A stretch of 55,854 nucleotides of DNA, taken from NCBI GenBank assembly GCA_024691045.1, contig JAILOC010000092.1, forward strand, positions 1 through 55,854, in the 5' to 3' direction. Made by a program: the position numbers and the translations under genes. Below the pieces are notes generated by a model. It saw only the letters and a list, made by a program, of their open reading frames with translations, was not told the origin of the DNA and did no database searches. Shown one piece after another: positions 26,926 to 35,310 of this stretch. This stretch comes from Lachnospiraceae bacterium. Its GTDB lineage: Bacteria; Bacillota_A; Clostridia; Lachnospirales; Lachnospiraceae. How positions within the stretch are numbered: the first letter of the stretch is position 1; each line of letters opens with the position of its first letter.

Positions 26926-29868
26926 TTATGTGTATCTGAGGTCCATATCAACATATCCGTTTATACCGGATACGGTTCCTTTTTCGGTGTACTGCCAGTA
27001 ATCGTATCTGCCCGTATATCCGCAGACGGATGAATAATGTGCCACCCAGATCTTGTAATTTCCGAACTTGGAAGTATCCATCTTGGTGGAAAGCCAGGTC
27101 TTGTTGGCATATATGCCTGCGGTATATCCGGCACTTCTGACCGTCTCGCAGAATGCAATGATGACCGCGGTCCTGGTGTTTTTATCAATCGTATCGCCTC
27201 TTCCTCCGCTCGCCTCGACATCGAGGAAAACGGGAAGATCGAGGGAATAGTTTTTGATCCTGTCAAGGACCATCGAAGCTTCGTAAACGGCTTCAACGTC
27301 ATTGATGGCCTGAGTTACAAAGTAAACTCCCACTTTAAGTCCGGCAGCCTTGGCTCCCTGCATATTGGATGCAAATTTTGAATCGTCTATGAGTGCACCC
27401 GCGCTCGAGCCTCTGTAACCGACTCTTATGATGACATAGTCGACGCCCGATGCCTTGACCGCATTCCAGTCAATACTGCCCTGCCACTTGGAAACATCAA
27501 TTCCGAGGATTCCCGACGTTGATGTCATTTTTCCATCGGCTCCGAACTGATAAGTGACTCCCTGAATGACCTGGGTTCCGGTAACGGGTTTGCCGTTTGA
27601 ATCGTAATAATATGTTGCTCCGTTCAGGGTCTGCCATCCGGTGTATTTGGTCCCGGTTATGATATAGAACTTATCAAACTTCGCATAGTCCGCAAATGTA
27701 GCCTTGCGGTAGCTTCCGTTCTCATAAACATAAACTTCATTGCCGGATTTATCCTTGAGCGCCTGGGTCATGTCGACGCTGGTTACGGTGACGGAGATCT
27801 TGGCTTCCGCGGTGGCCTTCTCGGTGGTTTCGGAATTCGGCTTGGTTTCCGCCTTGACGGTAACCTCACAGCTTCCGCCGCCTACGGCATTGATATAAAA
27901 GCACTCGGAGCCTGATGATATCTTGGCAACCGATTCATTGGAGCTCTTGATCTCTGTGATCTCCCACTGGGTTGCAACCTCCATCTTTGCGGTGTATGTG
28001 ATGACCGCGGTCGCACCCTCTTTAAGCGAAAGAGTGGTGGAGGAAAGTGTGACGGACAATGTCGGCTTCCTGGCGGGAGTATTCGAACCGGAGTTATTGT
28101 CCGATACGTCCGTGCCGGATCCGGACCCGTTGCCACTGACCGAACTGTTTCCGGACACATCGTTTGTGTTGCCGGATACGCTTTCTGAGGTGAGGATCAC
28201 GATATCCCCGCCGCCGCTTGTAAGTGCCGCAAGAGGATTCGATATTGTATTCTTTGCTATTTCCGTGTAAACGGGAGAATTGGAGCTTTCAACAAACGTT
28301 ACGGTGTTGGTAAGATCTTCCCCTTCACCGTTTCCTCTTCCGGATGTATCCTCGGCCGATTCATTGACCTGTGATGCATCCTTAACCTCGCCGTTTACAT
28401 CTACTCTTGAGTAATCAATGGTACTCTTGACGGTTATGGTGTCATTTGAAGGCCAGGTATATCCTGAATACTTGTCTCCGGTGAGCGGTTCGACATGAAC
28501 GGTATACTTGCCTTCCTTGAGGTTAGTCTTGTATATGATGCCGTCGAAATCATCATCGGCCCAGCTGAGTGTGTTTCCCGAGGGATCCGTTACCGTGACG
28601 GTAAACGGAATATTCGGAAGGAGCTTACCCGATTCGGCATTTACGAATTTGATCTTAAGGTCCGATTTTACGGTTATAAGTTCTATCGCAACCCTGGTAC
28701 TCGAAACGATCTGAGTCTCGTTATATTCGTTATGAACCTCGGGAACTGCCATAAGGGCCGCTTTCCTGGCATCAAGTGCCGCAAGAAGTCCCGTTCCTCC
28801 GATGGTATCGATACCGCCCAGCTGGCTGCCGGATCCTATCATTTCCTGAGCTACAGGAATGCCTGCCTCGGAAATGGTTATGGGACTTACATTACCACGG
28901 TTTCTTGTTGCAATCTTATATACTCCGAATCCGAGGATGCAAAGCGCAAGGCACGCCGCAAGAACAATGGCGATCTTAAGGATGACATCCTTCGCGGAGG
29001 ATTCTTCCTCTTCCTCATTATCGACTGAGTCGTCAAGATCGACCATTTCATCTTCGCTAGGAAGCCTTCTTCTCCTTCTTTCACCCGAGCGGGTATGTTT
29101 TGAGATCTCGATGATATCAAGTGATGCGGTATCAAATCTGACCTCGTCAAACTGAAGCTCTGCCGTTTCGGTGTTCAGCGGCGCGGTGTAGTCAAGAGAA
29201 GCCGTATCATATCCCAGCTCCGCAGTTTCCCCAAAGCGGGAAGTATCGTAATCGTCGATATAATCAAATGATGCTGTGTCCTGAGGAATCTCCTCGGTGT
29301 AGTATCCTGCGCCCTGAGGAAGCTCCTCTGTATAGTATTCTTCATCACGTGGAAGCTCTGAGGTGTAATCCTGAGGGATCTCTTCGGTGTAGTATCCTGC
29401 GCCCTGAGGGATCTCCTCGGTGTAGTATTCTTCTTCACGGGGAAGCTCGGAGGTGTAATCCTGAGGGATCTCTTCGGTGTAGTATCCCGCGCCCTGAGGA
29501 AGCTCTTCAGTGTAGTACTCCTGCTCCTCCACAGTTTCCATGGGAGCGGTGTAGTCTCCGTATGAATCCTCGTATTCGGCATCTCCGAAATCAATCGATG
29601 CCGTATCATCCGAAATCCCCTCCGGATCCGATCCGGAATCATAACCGGAAACCTGACCGGCATCAAGTTCAGCCGTGAAATCGGATATCTCGTCAAATTC
29701 GATGGGCTCCGTTTCGAAACCTATCTCTCCGGTATAGTCAGGTGAGCCGGTTTCTTCGTCTTCATATGCTTCGTCTTCCAGAGATACGAATTCTTCTTCA
29801 AACGCAGCTAATTCGGAGTCGACGGACTCCTTTTTGTATTTATTTTTGTTGTTAAAAAATATACCCAT
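26926..29868 (-). CDS. Large membrane-anchored GH25 muramidase with cytoplasmic acidic repeat domain
   Basis: A 980-residue protein with an unusual layout. Residues 1-290 are acidic and lack hydrophobic segments; they hold 2.7 copies of a 30-residue unit (motif YYTEEIPQGAGYYTEE, about 114-200) and DYTA/DTAS micro-repeats. A basic stretch (GERRRRRL, 263-270) precedes one membrane helix (about 295-318), so the N-terminal part should be cytoplasmic. Outside follow a beta domain (DDDFDGIIYKTNLKEGKY) shared with the paralogue at 23.6 kb, Ser/Gly/Asn-rich linkers, a bacterial Ig-like domain, a cell-wall-binding repeat (TGWQTLNGATYYYDSNGKPV) and a GH25 domain (789-980; GIDVSKWQGSIDW, LPVFLDVEAS). 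The ATG at 29868 lies only a few bases from the predicted transcription start and has no ribosome site. Confidence 0.88.
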   Translation of the reverse strand: MGIFFNNKNKYKKESVDSELAAFEEEFVSLEDEAYEDEETGSPDYTGEIGFETEPIEFDEISDFTAELDAGQVSGYDSGSDPEGISDDTASIDFGDAEYEDSYGDYTAPMETVEEQEYYTEELPQGAGYYTEEIPQDYTSELPREEEYYTEEIPQGAGYYTEEIPQDYTSELPRDEEYYTEELPQGAGYYTEEIPQDTASFDYIDDYDTSRFGETAELGYDTASLDYTAPLNTETAELQFDEVRFDTASLDIIEISKHTRSGERRRRRLPSEDEMVDLDDSVDNEEEEESSAKDVILKIAIVLAACLALCILGFGVYKIATRNRGNVSPITISEAGIPVAQEMIGSGSQLGGIDTIGGTGLLAALDARKAALMAVPEVHNEYNETQIVSSTRVAIELITVKSDLKIKFVNAESGKLLPNIPFTVTVTDPSGNTLSWADDDFDGIIYKTNLKEGKYTVHVEPLTGDKYSGYTWPSNDTITVKSTIDYSRVDVNGEVKDASQVNESAEDTSGRGNGEGEDLTNTVTFVESSNSPVYTEIAKNTISNPLAALTSGGGDIVILTSESVSGNTNDVSGNSSVSGNGSGSGTDVSDNNSGSNTPARKPTLSVTLSSTTLSLKEGATAVITYTAKMEVATQWEITEIKSSNESVAKISSGSECFYINAVGGGSCEVTVKAETKPNSETTEKATAEAKISVTVTSVDMTQALKDKSGNEVYVYENGSYRKATFADYAKFDKFYIITGTKYTGWQTLNGATYYYDSNGKPVTGTQVIQGVTYQFGADGKMTSTSGILGIDVSKWQGSIDWNAVKASGVDYVIIRVGYRGSSAGALIDDSKFASNMQGAKAAGLKVGVYFVTQAINDVEAVYEASMVLDRIKNYSLDLPVFLDVEASGGRGDTIDKNTRTAVIIAFCETVRSAGYTAGIYANKTWLSTKMDTSKFGNYKIWVAHYSSVCGYTGRYDYWQYTEKGTVSGINGYVDMDLRYT
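29275..29530 (-). repeat. In-gene tandem repeat, 90-bp unit (2.7 copies)
   Basis: Direct repeats in the muramidase gene encode EEEYYTEEIPQGAGYYTEEI followed by PQDYTSELPR. Units differ mostly at synonymous positions and at L/I and E/D exchanges. Each unit itself contains two related YYTEE[LI]PQ half-repeats. Confidence 0.9.
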
Positions 29869-29878
29869 AATCTTATGA

Positions 29879-29907
29879 ATTATACCATTTTCGGGCTTTT
29901 TTCTCAA
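29879..29907 (-). promoter_or_regulatory. Near-consensus promoter at the start of the large GH25 gene
   Basis: Minus strand TTGAGA (29902-29907), 17-base spacer, TATAAT (29879-29884) with TGG before it. Transcription should begin near 29871-29873, two to five bases before the ATG at 29866-29868, implying a leaderless message. Confidence 0.7.
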
Positions 29908-29988
29908 ATCGGCAGGTCCGGTTAAGTGACCGGAAAAAGCTGCCCGGAAAAACATCCCCGGGTCCTGCAAACCCGCGTAAAATCAGCG

Positions 29989-30753
29989 CTACAGAGCCCA
30001 CATATTCGGGCCCGGCTCAATGATCTTATAGACGATATAGCCGTCAATATTCATAAATTCTTCATAATTCCGGGGTGCCTCTTCAAAATCCTCAAAGCCG
30101 GATATAACTATATAGTGGCATCCCCTTTCCGTTGCAAGGCGTCCGACAAGCTCCGGATCTCTTTCTTCCGCCACCATCGCATCTCTCAGGTCATCCTCTT
30201 CGGCGAAGATGTTCATCATGTATTCACGTCCGTAGGGAATGCATATACTCGGGTCGTACTGGCGGACAAACTGCTGGAACTCATAAGGCATCAGAACCAT
30301 CACTTCGCGTCCCTCCACATGAAGGGCATCGCATATATCCACGACCTGTACCGGCATATGATAGATATTCTGTGCCTTGATCATATAGAAATCCGAATAC
30401 ATCAGCCTTCCGGAAAGCGCAAACAGTCCCGCAAACCCGATAATGCACAGGCTCTGCTTAAGTCCCGAAAATCTCGAACAGATCTTAACACCGCTGTAAG
30501 CTATCACCGGTGTCACGGGAATGAGCCAGAGCAACCGGTAATAGGTGACCTTCTCGGAAATCTTCCCGTATATCACATAGCTTAAGGGGCACAGGAAAAA
30601 GACCAGTATCACCACCGGCACATATATCAGGCAGATCCTTTTCGCCTTGTCCTTCTCGCTTACGGCGAGGTAAAAAAGACTCAGCACGAAAAGCACTGTC
30701 ACAAGTCCTGTACCCATATAATCTTTTATGATCATCAGGATCTCAGAAAACAT
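29989..30753 (-). CDS. Uncharacterised membrane protein with C-terminal soluble domain
   Basis: A 254-residue protein I do not recognise. The first half has four predicted membrane helices (GTGLVTVLFVLSLFYLAV; ICLIYVPVVILVFFLCPLSY; LLWLIPVTPVIAYSGV; CIIGFAGLFALSG). The second half (about 120-254) is soluble, with VPVQ-type strands, VMVLMPYEFQQFVRQYDP and CHYIVISGFEDFEEAP. It resembles the C-terminal portion of a longer GT-C-type membrane glycosyltransferase and sits 12 bp after another such protein, so the two may form one functional unit or be a split gene. It is the last gene before the promoter of the large GH25 gene. A role in glycan assembly is inferred from context only. Confidence 0.7.
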   Translation of the reverse strand: MFSEILMIIKDYMGTGLVTVLFVLSLFYLAVSEKDKAKRICLIYVPVVILVFFLCPLSYVIYGKISEKVTYYRLLWLIPVTPVIAYSGVKICSRFSGLKQSLCIIGFAGLFALSGRLMYSDFYMIKAQNIYHMPVQVVDICDALHVEGREVMVLMPYEFQQFVRQYDPSICIPYGREYMMNIFAEEDDLRDAMVAEERDPELVGRLATERGCHYIVISGFEDFEEAPRNYEEFMNIDGYIVYKIIEPGPNMWAL

Positions 30754-30765
30754 CAGACATCTCCG

Positions 30766-31824
30766 TTATCGCTTAACAAGGTAAAGAAGAACAAATGCCA
30801 AAGCAGGCAGGCTCATGCATATCATCAGAAGCGGGTATTTTATTTTCTTATATGCAAACGCAAAACAAAGTGCGCACGCTCCCACAAGTGCAAAGCAGAG
30901 CGAACCGCCTATCGTCGAGCACAGCGATGCGGCAAATCCGGTGACCGTGATGAGCATCAGATTCCGGAACGTTATCTTTCCATTTTCACTCAGCTGCTTT
31001 GAAACGGATATCATAAGGCAGACAAGAAAAGGAAGTATGAACGCCGCAAGTGCCGCCTTGCCCTGTCTGGATCTTGCAAGCAGGAAATTTTCGGGCGAAT
31101 AGATAGAATAGTCACCGAACATTACAAGTACGGATGAAAAGAAAACAAATATCCCGCGCTTTTTGTGATCGCCTTCAAAAAGGTTCCTTGCAAGCAGGAA
31201 GATCACTGAAAAAGAAAGAAGGATCATTGACCAGGGAAAGAAGGTATGCGCAAGTGCGGTTGCGTGAATCCCCGATACCCTCGATAAAAACGCAAGCCAT
31301 ATGGGATAAGGGGCCGACATATATCTGAACGAAGAGATCGTGCCCATTCCGGTATAGGGATCCTTGGCGTACATCGAATCCGACGAAACCGCTTCGGCCG
31401 CCGTAGTCACGTAGTATGCATCATCTCCGTCCGTATAGGTCATTAAAAACGACATGACCATCATAAATACAAAGATCAGAAAACCCAGGATTCCCCAGAA
31501 GCTTATCTTCTCAAAACGGTTCCTGAAAATCTCCGTAAATCTCTTCCGGAAACAGATGAGGGAAACGGACAGGGAAATCAAAAACACGGCACACGCTGCG
31601 GGAACAAAGAGCTTAAGCGCATCGGGAAAAGCCCTGTTCTTAAGGATAGAATATACGGTCGTTATCTGGAAGACCGAATACAGTACTGCCTGTCCGCAGG
31701 CAAATGAAGATACCGCAAAATGCTTTCTTCCGTTTACATTCTTATCCGAAATGGCAAAAGGAATACCGAAGACGAATGGAAGAAGTATCTCGAGAGCGAT
31801 CAGTATGATCATGCTTTTCGTCAT
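30766..31824 (-). CDS. Polytopic membrane protein, possible GT-C glycosyltransferase half
   Basis: A 352-residue protein with about nine predicted helices. The loop after the fourth helix carries acidic residues (MTYTDGDDAYYVTTAAEA), as in the first extracytoplasmic loop of GT-C glycosyltransferases, where an Asp is catalytic (family knowledge; the assignment here is inference). A conserved-looking SAPYPIWLAFLSRVSGIHAT follows. The C-terminus stops right after a helix (LALVLLYLVKR-like end), and a membrane protein with a soluble tail follows 12 bp downstream, which suggests a two-gene enzyme. It overlaps the upstream membrane gene by four bases (ATGA). Substrate unknown. Confidence 0.7.
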   Translation of the reverse strand: MTKSMIILIALEILLPFVFGIPFAISDKNVNGRKHFAVSSFACGQAVLYSVFQITTVYSILKNRAFPDALKLFVPAACAVFLISLSVSLICFRKRFTEIFRNRFEKISFWGILGFLIFVFMMVMSFLMTYTDGDDAYYVTTAAEAVSSDSMYAKDPYTGMGTISSFRYMSAPYPIWLAFLSRVSGIHATALAHTFFPWSMILLSFSVIFLLARNLFEGDHKKRGIFVFFSSVLVMFGDYSIYSPENFLLARSRQGKAALAAFILPFLVCLMISVSKQLSENGKITFRNLMLITVTGFAASLCSTIGGSLCFALVGACALCFAFAYKKIKYPLLMICMSLPALAFVLLYLVKR

Positions 31825-33215
31825 GCTTCCTCCTTTCCCGACACACCCTTCATCGCAAGTGCAGCAAACAGCCCCACCCAGATGCAGGTTGCAAAAAGTG
31901 CCTTCTTATGGTCCCAGACATTAACTCCGTAGAATGTATAAACAAGCGATGACAGTGCAATGATGATAAGGACAGGCAGGAAATTACGCACATGCCTGAA
32001 GATGCCTTTCTTCAGTACAAAGAAGATAAGACTCATTACAGTCATCAATATATAAATCATACCGCTCAGTCTCAGATAATACTTAGTGAGCAGAGGTGAA
32101 TTTCTTCTCATCACATCGTAATTACCCGTGACAAACCCCGGAAGAAGCTTTCCCGAAAGTGCCCCTTCTGTCTCCGCATAAGGGAAGACATATCCCGCCA
32201 TATCGGTAAACGTCTGTAGGATTATTCCTTTTTTATTATCCCTGAAGGAATATAAGGCCCAGTCAAGAAAATTATCTGAAGCGCCCTTTCGTCCGAAGGT
32301 CATTACCGCAGCATCGGTAAACCCGGTCCTTACCAGTCCGGGATCGCGCATCACGTCGGAAAGAACCTCTTCACCGACAGCGGATCTTACGTGTGCGGGC
32401 CAAGTATATTCATTGGAAAGATCCTCCGTCCACGCAAGTCTGTAGTACAGTCCTCTTTTGAGGGCATCGGCTGCGGTTACCTGATCCGATATTCTGAACA
32501 TCGAATCAATGAAAGGTATCGCACCAAGGAAGATAAGGAATACAAATACGGGAAGAAGCTTGGGATGCTTTCCGCTTTTCTTATCACTGAAAATGATTTT
32601 TGCAACAAGAACCGCTACGCAGAAAAAGCCTATGAAAAAGAATTCCTTTCTTGTAAGCGAAGCAAGAAGCCAGAAAAGAGACGTAACACAGATATGTCTG
32701 ATGGCAGTGCCTTCACCGAAACGGCCGCCCATCTTTTTCCATTCAAGCAGGAATCTGACGGTGAATGTAACGAGAAGACACAGAAAGCTCGATACAAAGG
32801 AAAACTCCAGCACAGCCAGGTGGCACTGCATTGCAAAAGGATTCGTAACGACAGCGAGCGCAAACCAGATGCGCAGGACTCTGTTATCAAATGGAAGAAG
32901 CTTGACGGCGAAGGTGTACCAGCTGACAAATGCAAGGGCAAGCTGAAGCAGATACATGATCTCATAGAAAGCAACAGGTCCGTTCAGGGTGAGTGTTCTC
33001 GAAAGAAGGAGCAGCGCGGGATAAATGACACCTGTGTCGGTCCTGAGTGCAAGTCCCGAGCTTAAAGTTATCATCTCCGCACTTTCGGGAAATTCCTGAA
33101 ATGAGGTGAAATTTAATATACCCCATACACAACCGAAAACGATCTGTGCAGACAGGAGCAGGAAAATACACGATCCGAAGATCTTCGCCAGTTTGTCAGC
33201 TATATTATCCGGCAT
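31821..33215 (-). CDS. Polytopic membrane protein, GT-C-like, function unknown
   Basis: A 464-residue protein with about ten predicted helices. It opens with a membrane helix (IFGSCIFLLLSAQIVFGCVW), has several aromatic-rich helices, a lysine-rich cytoplasmic loop (FSDKKSGKHPK) and a large extracytoplasmic segment (about 250-370, including RLAWTEDLSNEYTWPAHVRS). The size and helix pattern suit a sugar-polymer polymerase or a polyprenyl-phosphate-dependent glycosyltransferase, but no diagnostic motif is visible. The start overlaps the WecE-type gene stop by 11 bases, placing it in the same transcript. A Wzy-like role cannot be excluded. Confidence 0.7.
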   Translation of the reverse strand: MPDNIADKLAKIFGSCIFLLLSAQIVFGCVWGILNFTSFQEFPESAEMITLSSGLALRTDTGVIYPALLLLSRTLTLNGPVAFYEIMYLLQLALAFVSWYTFAVKLLPFDNRVLRIWFALAVVTNPFAMQCHLAVLEFSFVSSFLCLLVTFTVRFLLEWKKMGGRFGEGTAIRHICVTSLFWLLASLTRKEFFFIGFFCVAVLVAKIIFSDKKSGKHPKLLPVFVFLIFLGAIPFIDSMFRISDQVTAADALKRGLYYRLAWTEDLSNEYTWPAHVRSAVGEEVLSDVMRDPGLVRTGFTDAAVMTFGRKGASDNFLDWALYSFRDNKKGIILQTFTDMAGYVFPYAETEGALSGKLLPGFVTGNYDVMRRNSPLLTKYYLRLSGMIYILMTVMSLIFFVLKKGIFRHVRNFLPVLIIIALSSLVYTFYGVNVWDHKKALFATCIWVGLFAALAMKGVSGKEEA

Positions 33216-34338
33216 AAAACTCCGTAACCTTATCGCAGATAAGATCTACCTGGTCGGAAGTAAGACCATAGAACATGGGAAGCCTGAGGAGTCTCTCGCT
33301 TTCCCTGGTGGTATATTCGTCGGTACCGTGGAAGCGTCCGATCTTCTTTCCCTCGGGTGCCGAATGAAGCGGTATATAATGGAATACCGAAAGAATGTCA
33401 TTAGCCTTCAGATGATCTATGAGCTTCGATCTTTCCTCGATATCCTTACACTTAATGTAGAACATATGCGCATTGTGCACACACTCTTCGGGAACAAATG
33501 GAAGCTCTATACGTCCGTCGTCCCTTAATGGAGTGAGCCTGCTGTAATAATGCTCCCAGCTTGCCTTTCTGTCATCGTTGATCCTGTCCGCAACCTCAAG
33601 CTGCGAATACAGGTATGCAGCATTCATATCGCTGGGAAGATACGATGATCCGAGATCCACCCATGTATATTTATCAACCTGACCGCGGTAATACTTCGCA
33701 CGGTCGGTTCCTTTTTCCCTTATGATCTCCGCACGCTCGGCATCCCCGGGATCCCTGATCAGAAGTGCGCCGCCTTCACCCATGCTGTAATTTTTGGTCT
33801 CGTGGAACGAATATGCGCCGAAATCCCCTATGCTTCCGAGAGCCCTGCCCTTATATGTTGCCATAACGCCCTGAGCGGCATCTTCGACAACAAGAAGGTT
33901 GTGACGCTTGGCGATATCCATAATGGTATCCATCTCGCATCCCACACCCGCATAGTGAACAGGTGAGATAACCCTGGTCCTGTCCGTTATGGCGTCCTCT
34001 ATCTTCCGCTCATCGATATTCATTGTATCGGGCCTGATATCGACGAATACCGGAACCGCACCGCGGAGAACAAACGCATTCGCGGTGGAAACAAATGTAT
34101 ATGAAGGAAGGATGACCTCATCACCGGGCTGTATGTTACAGAGGATTGCAGCAAGCTCGGTTGCGTGGGTACAGGATGTCGTAAGAAGGCATTTGGACGT
34201 TCCGGTCTTCTTTTCAAACCATTCGTTGCACTTCTTCGTGTACGCTCCGTCTCCGCAGATCTTCTGAGCCTTAACACACTCCCCGATATATCCCATTGCA
34301 CTGTCAATGTAGGGAGGAACATTAAAATTGATCTTCAT
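33205..34338 (-). CDS. wecE: dTDP-4-amino-4,6-dideoxygalactose transaminase (WecE/RffA type)
   Basis: A 377-residue PLP-dependent aminotransferase of the DegT/DnrJ/EryC1 family. It would convert dTDP-4-keto-6-deoxyglucose (the RfbB product) with glutamate to dTDP-Fuc4N. The PLP lysine lies in FGAYSFHETKNYSMGEGGAL, whose SFHETKN wording is typical of WecE. Other signatures are GDEVILPSYTFVSTANAFV, VVEDAAQGVMATYKG, and SSYLPSDMNAAYLYSQLE. Length is standard. ATG 34338 overlaps the upstream stop as TAATG, so it was preferred over a GTG three codons upstream. The substrate assignment rests on the motif and on rfbAB nearby. Confidence 0.88.
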   Translation of the reverse strand: MKINFNVPPYIDSAMGYIGECVKAQKICGDGAYTKKCNEWFEKKTGTSKCLLTTSCTHATELAAILCNIQPGDEVILPSYTFVSTANAFVLRGAVPVFVDIRPDTMNIDERKIEDAITDRTRVISPVHYAGVGCEMDTIMDIAKRHNLLVVEDAAQGVMATYKGRALGSIGDFGAYSFHETKNYSMGEGGALLIRDPGDAERAEIIREKGTDRAKYYRGQVDKYTWVDLGSSYLPSDMNAAYLYSQLEVADRINDDRKASWEHYYSRLTPLRDDGRIELPFVPEECVHNAHMFYIKCKDIEERSKLIDHLKANDILSVFHYIPLHSAPEGKKIGRFHGTDEYTTRESERLLRLPMFYGLTSDQVDLICDKVTEFYAG

Positions 34339-35282
34339 TATCTCCACTGTCCTTTCAGATCTCCGGATATTTCACCGGTTGTATTCCGTATTATGAATCT
34401 GGGTCTGCCCTTGACCTCTTCGTATATTCTGGCAATATAATGCCCGGCAATGCCGAGACTCAGCATCATGAAGCCTCCGACTATCAGAAGAAGCAGGATG
34501 ACGGTCGTAAATCCGTCCGCACTGTTACCGGAGAAAAATCTCACAATTGTCTGCAAACCCAGCACTATCGCAAACACTATGAATATCCATCCCATCGCCG
34601 TTACCAGCTTTAAGGGAAGCGTCGAGAAGGAGGTTGTGTTCTGTATCGCATAACGCATGAGGCCTCTTGTTGACCACTTGCTCTTGCCGCTCCTTCTTTC
34701 CTCGACATCGTAATATACCTTGTCAGTCTTAAAACCGATCCAGAAGGAAAGAGCCCTAAAGAATGTATTGCTCTCGGAAAGACTTAAAAGTGCATTTACC
34801 GCCTTGCGGTCCAGCAGCTTAAAGTCGGAAGAAGAGTTCATATCCATCTTGATGAGTTTGCTCATTATTCCGTAGAAGATACCGGCACTCATCTTGTGGA
34901 AGATATTCTCTTTGCCCCGGCTGTTCTTGATCCCCTCTACAACCTCAGCTCCTGCTCTCCACTTTTCTATCATCTCGGGCAATACGCTCACGGGATGCTG
35001 CAGATCGCAGTCCATCACTATGACGGCATCTCCGCCCGAAACCGTAAGTCCTGCAAAGATCGCTGCTTCTTTCCCGAAGTTTCTTGAAAACTCCACTCCC
35101 TTTACATGACTGTCCGTTTCGGAGATCGCACAGATCCTCTCATATGTCGAATCCGTGGAACCGTCGCTTATGAAAAGAAGTTCGAAATCCTCACCGCAGC
35201 CTTCGAGCTTTGCAGATATCTCACTGACTGCAGGTTCGATATTATCTTCTTCGTTATATGCCGGAAGTATTACGGAGATCAT
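34338..35282 (-). CDS. Polyprenyl-phosphate glycosyltransferase (GtrB/DPM1-like)
   Basis: A 314-residue GT2 enzyme that loads a sugar from a nucleotide donor onto undecaprenyl phosphate. The GT-A domain has MISVILPAYNEEDNIEPAV, FISDGSTDSTYE, the metal motif VIVMDCDLQHP and RRSGKSKWSTRGLMRYA. Two C-terminal helices (MGWIFIVFAIVLGLQTIV; TVILLLLIVGGFMMLSLGIA) and the ending GRPRFIIR are those of the GtrB/ArnC-type. The ATG at 35282 has AAAGGA upstream; an earlier in-frame ATG lacks a site. The next upstream gene encodes a GtrII-type transferase, a natural partner for the lipid-linked sugar. A GtrA flippase is not seen. Confidence 0.92.
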   Translation of the reverse strand: MISVILPAYNEEDNIEPAVSEISAKLEGCGEDFELLFISDGSTDSTYERICAISETDSHVKGVEFSRNFGKEAAIFAGLTVSGGDAVIVMDCDLQHPVSVLPEMIEKWRAGAEVVEGIKNSRGKENIFHKMSAGIFYGIMSKLIKMDMNSSSDFKLLDRKAVNALLSLSESNTFFRALSFWIGFKTDKVYYDVEERRSGKSKWSTRGLMRYAIQNTTSFSTLPLKLVTAMGWIFIVFAIVLGLQTIVRFFSGNSADGFTTVILLLLIVGGFMMLSLGIAGHYIARIYEEVKGRPRFIIRNTTGEISGDLKGQWR

Positions 35283-35310
35283 ATCCTGTCCTTTCCCATA
35301 GTTAACTTTA

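Noticed and set aside
29275..29530. A possible CRISPR-like array
   Set aside because: The 90-bp units are contiguous, in frame and encode a protein repeat; there are no spacers.
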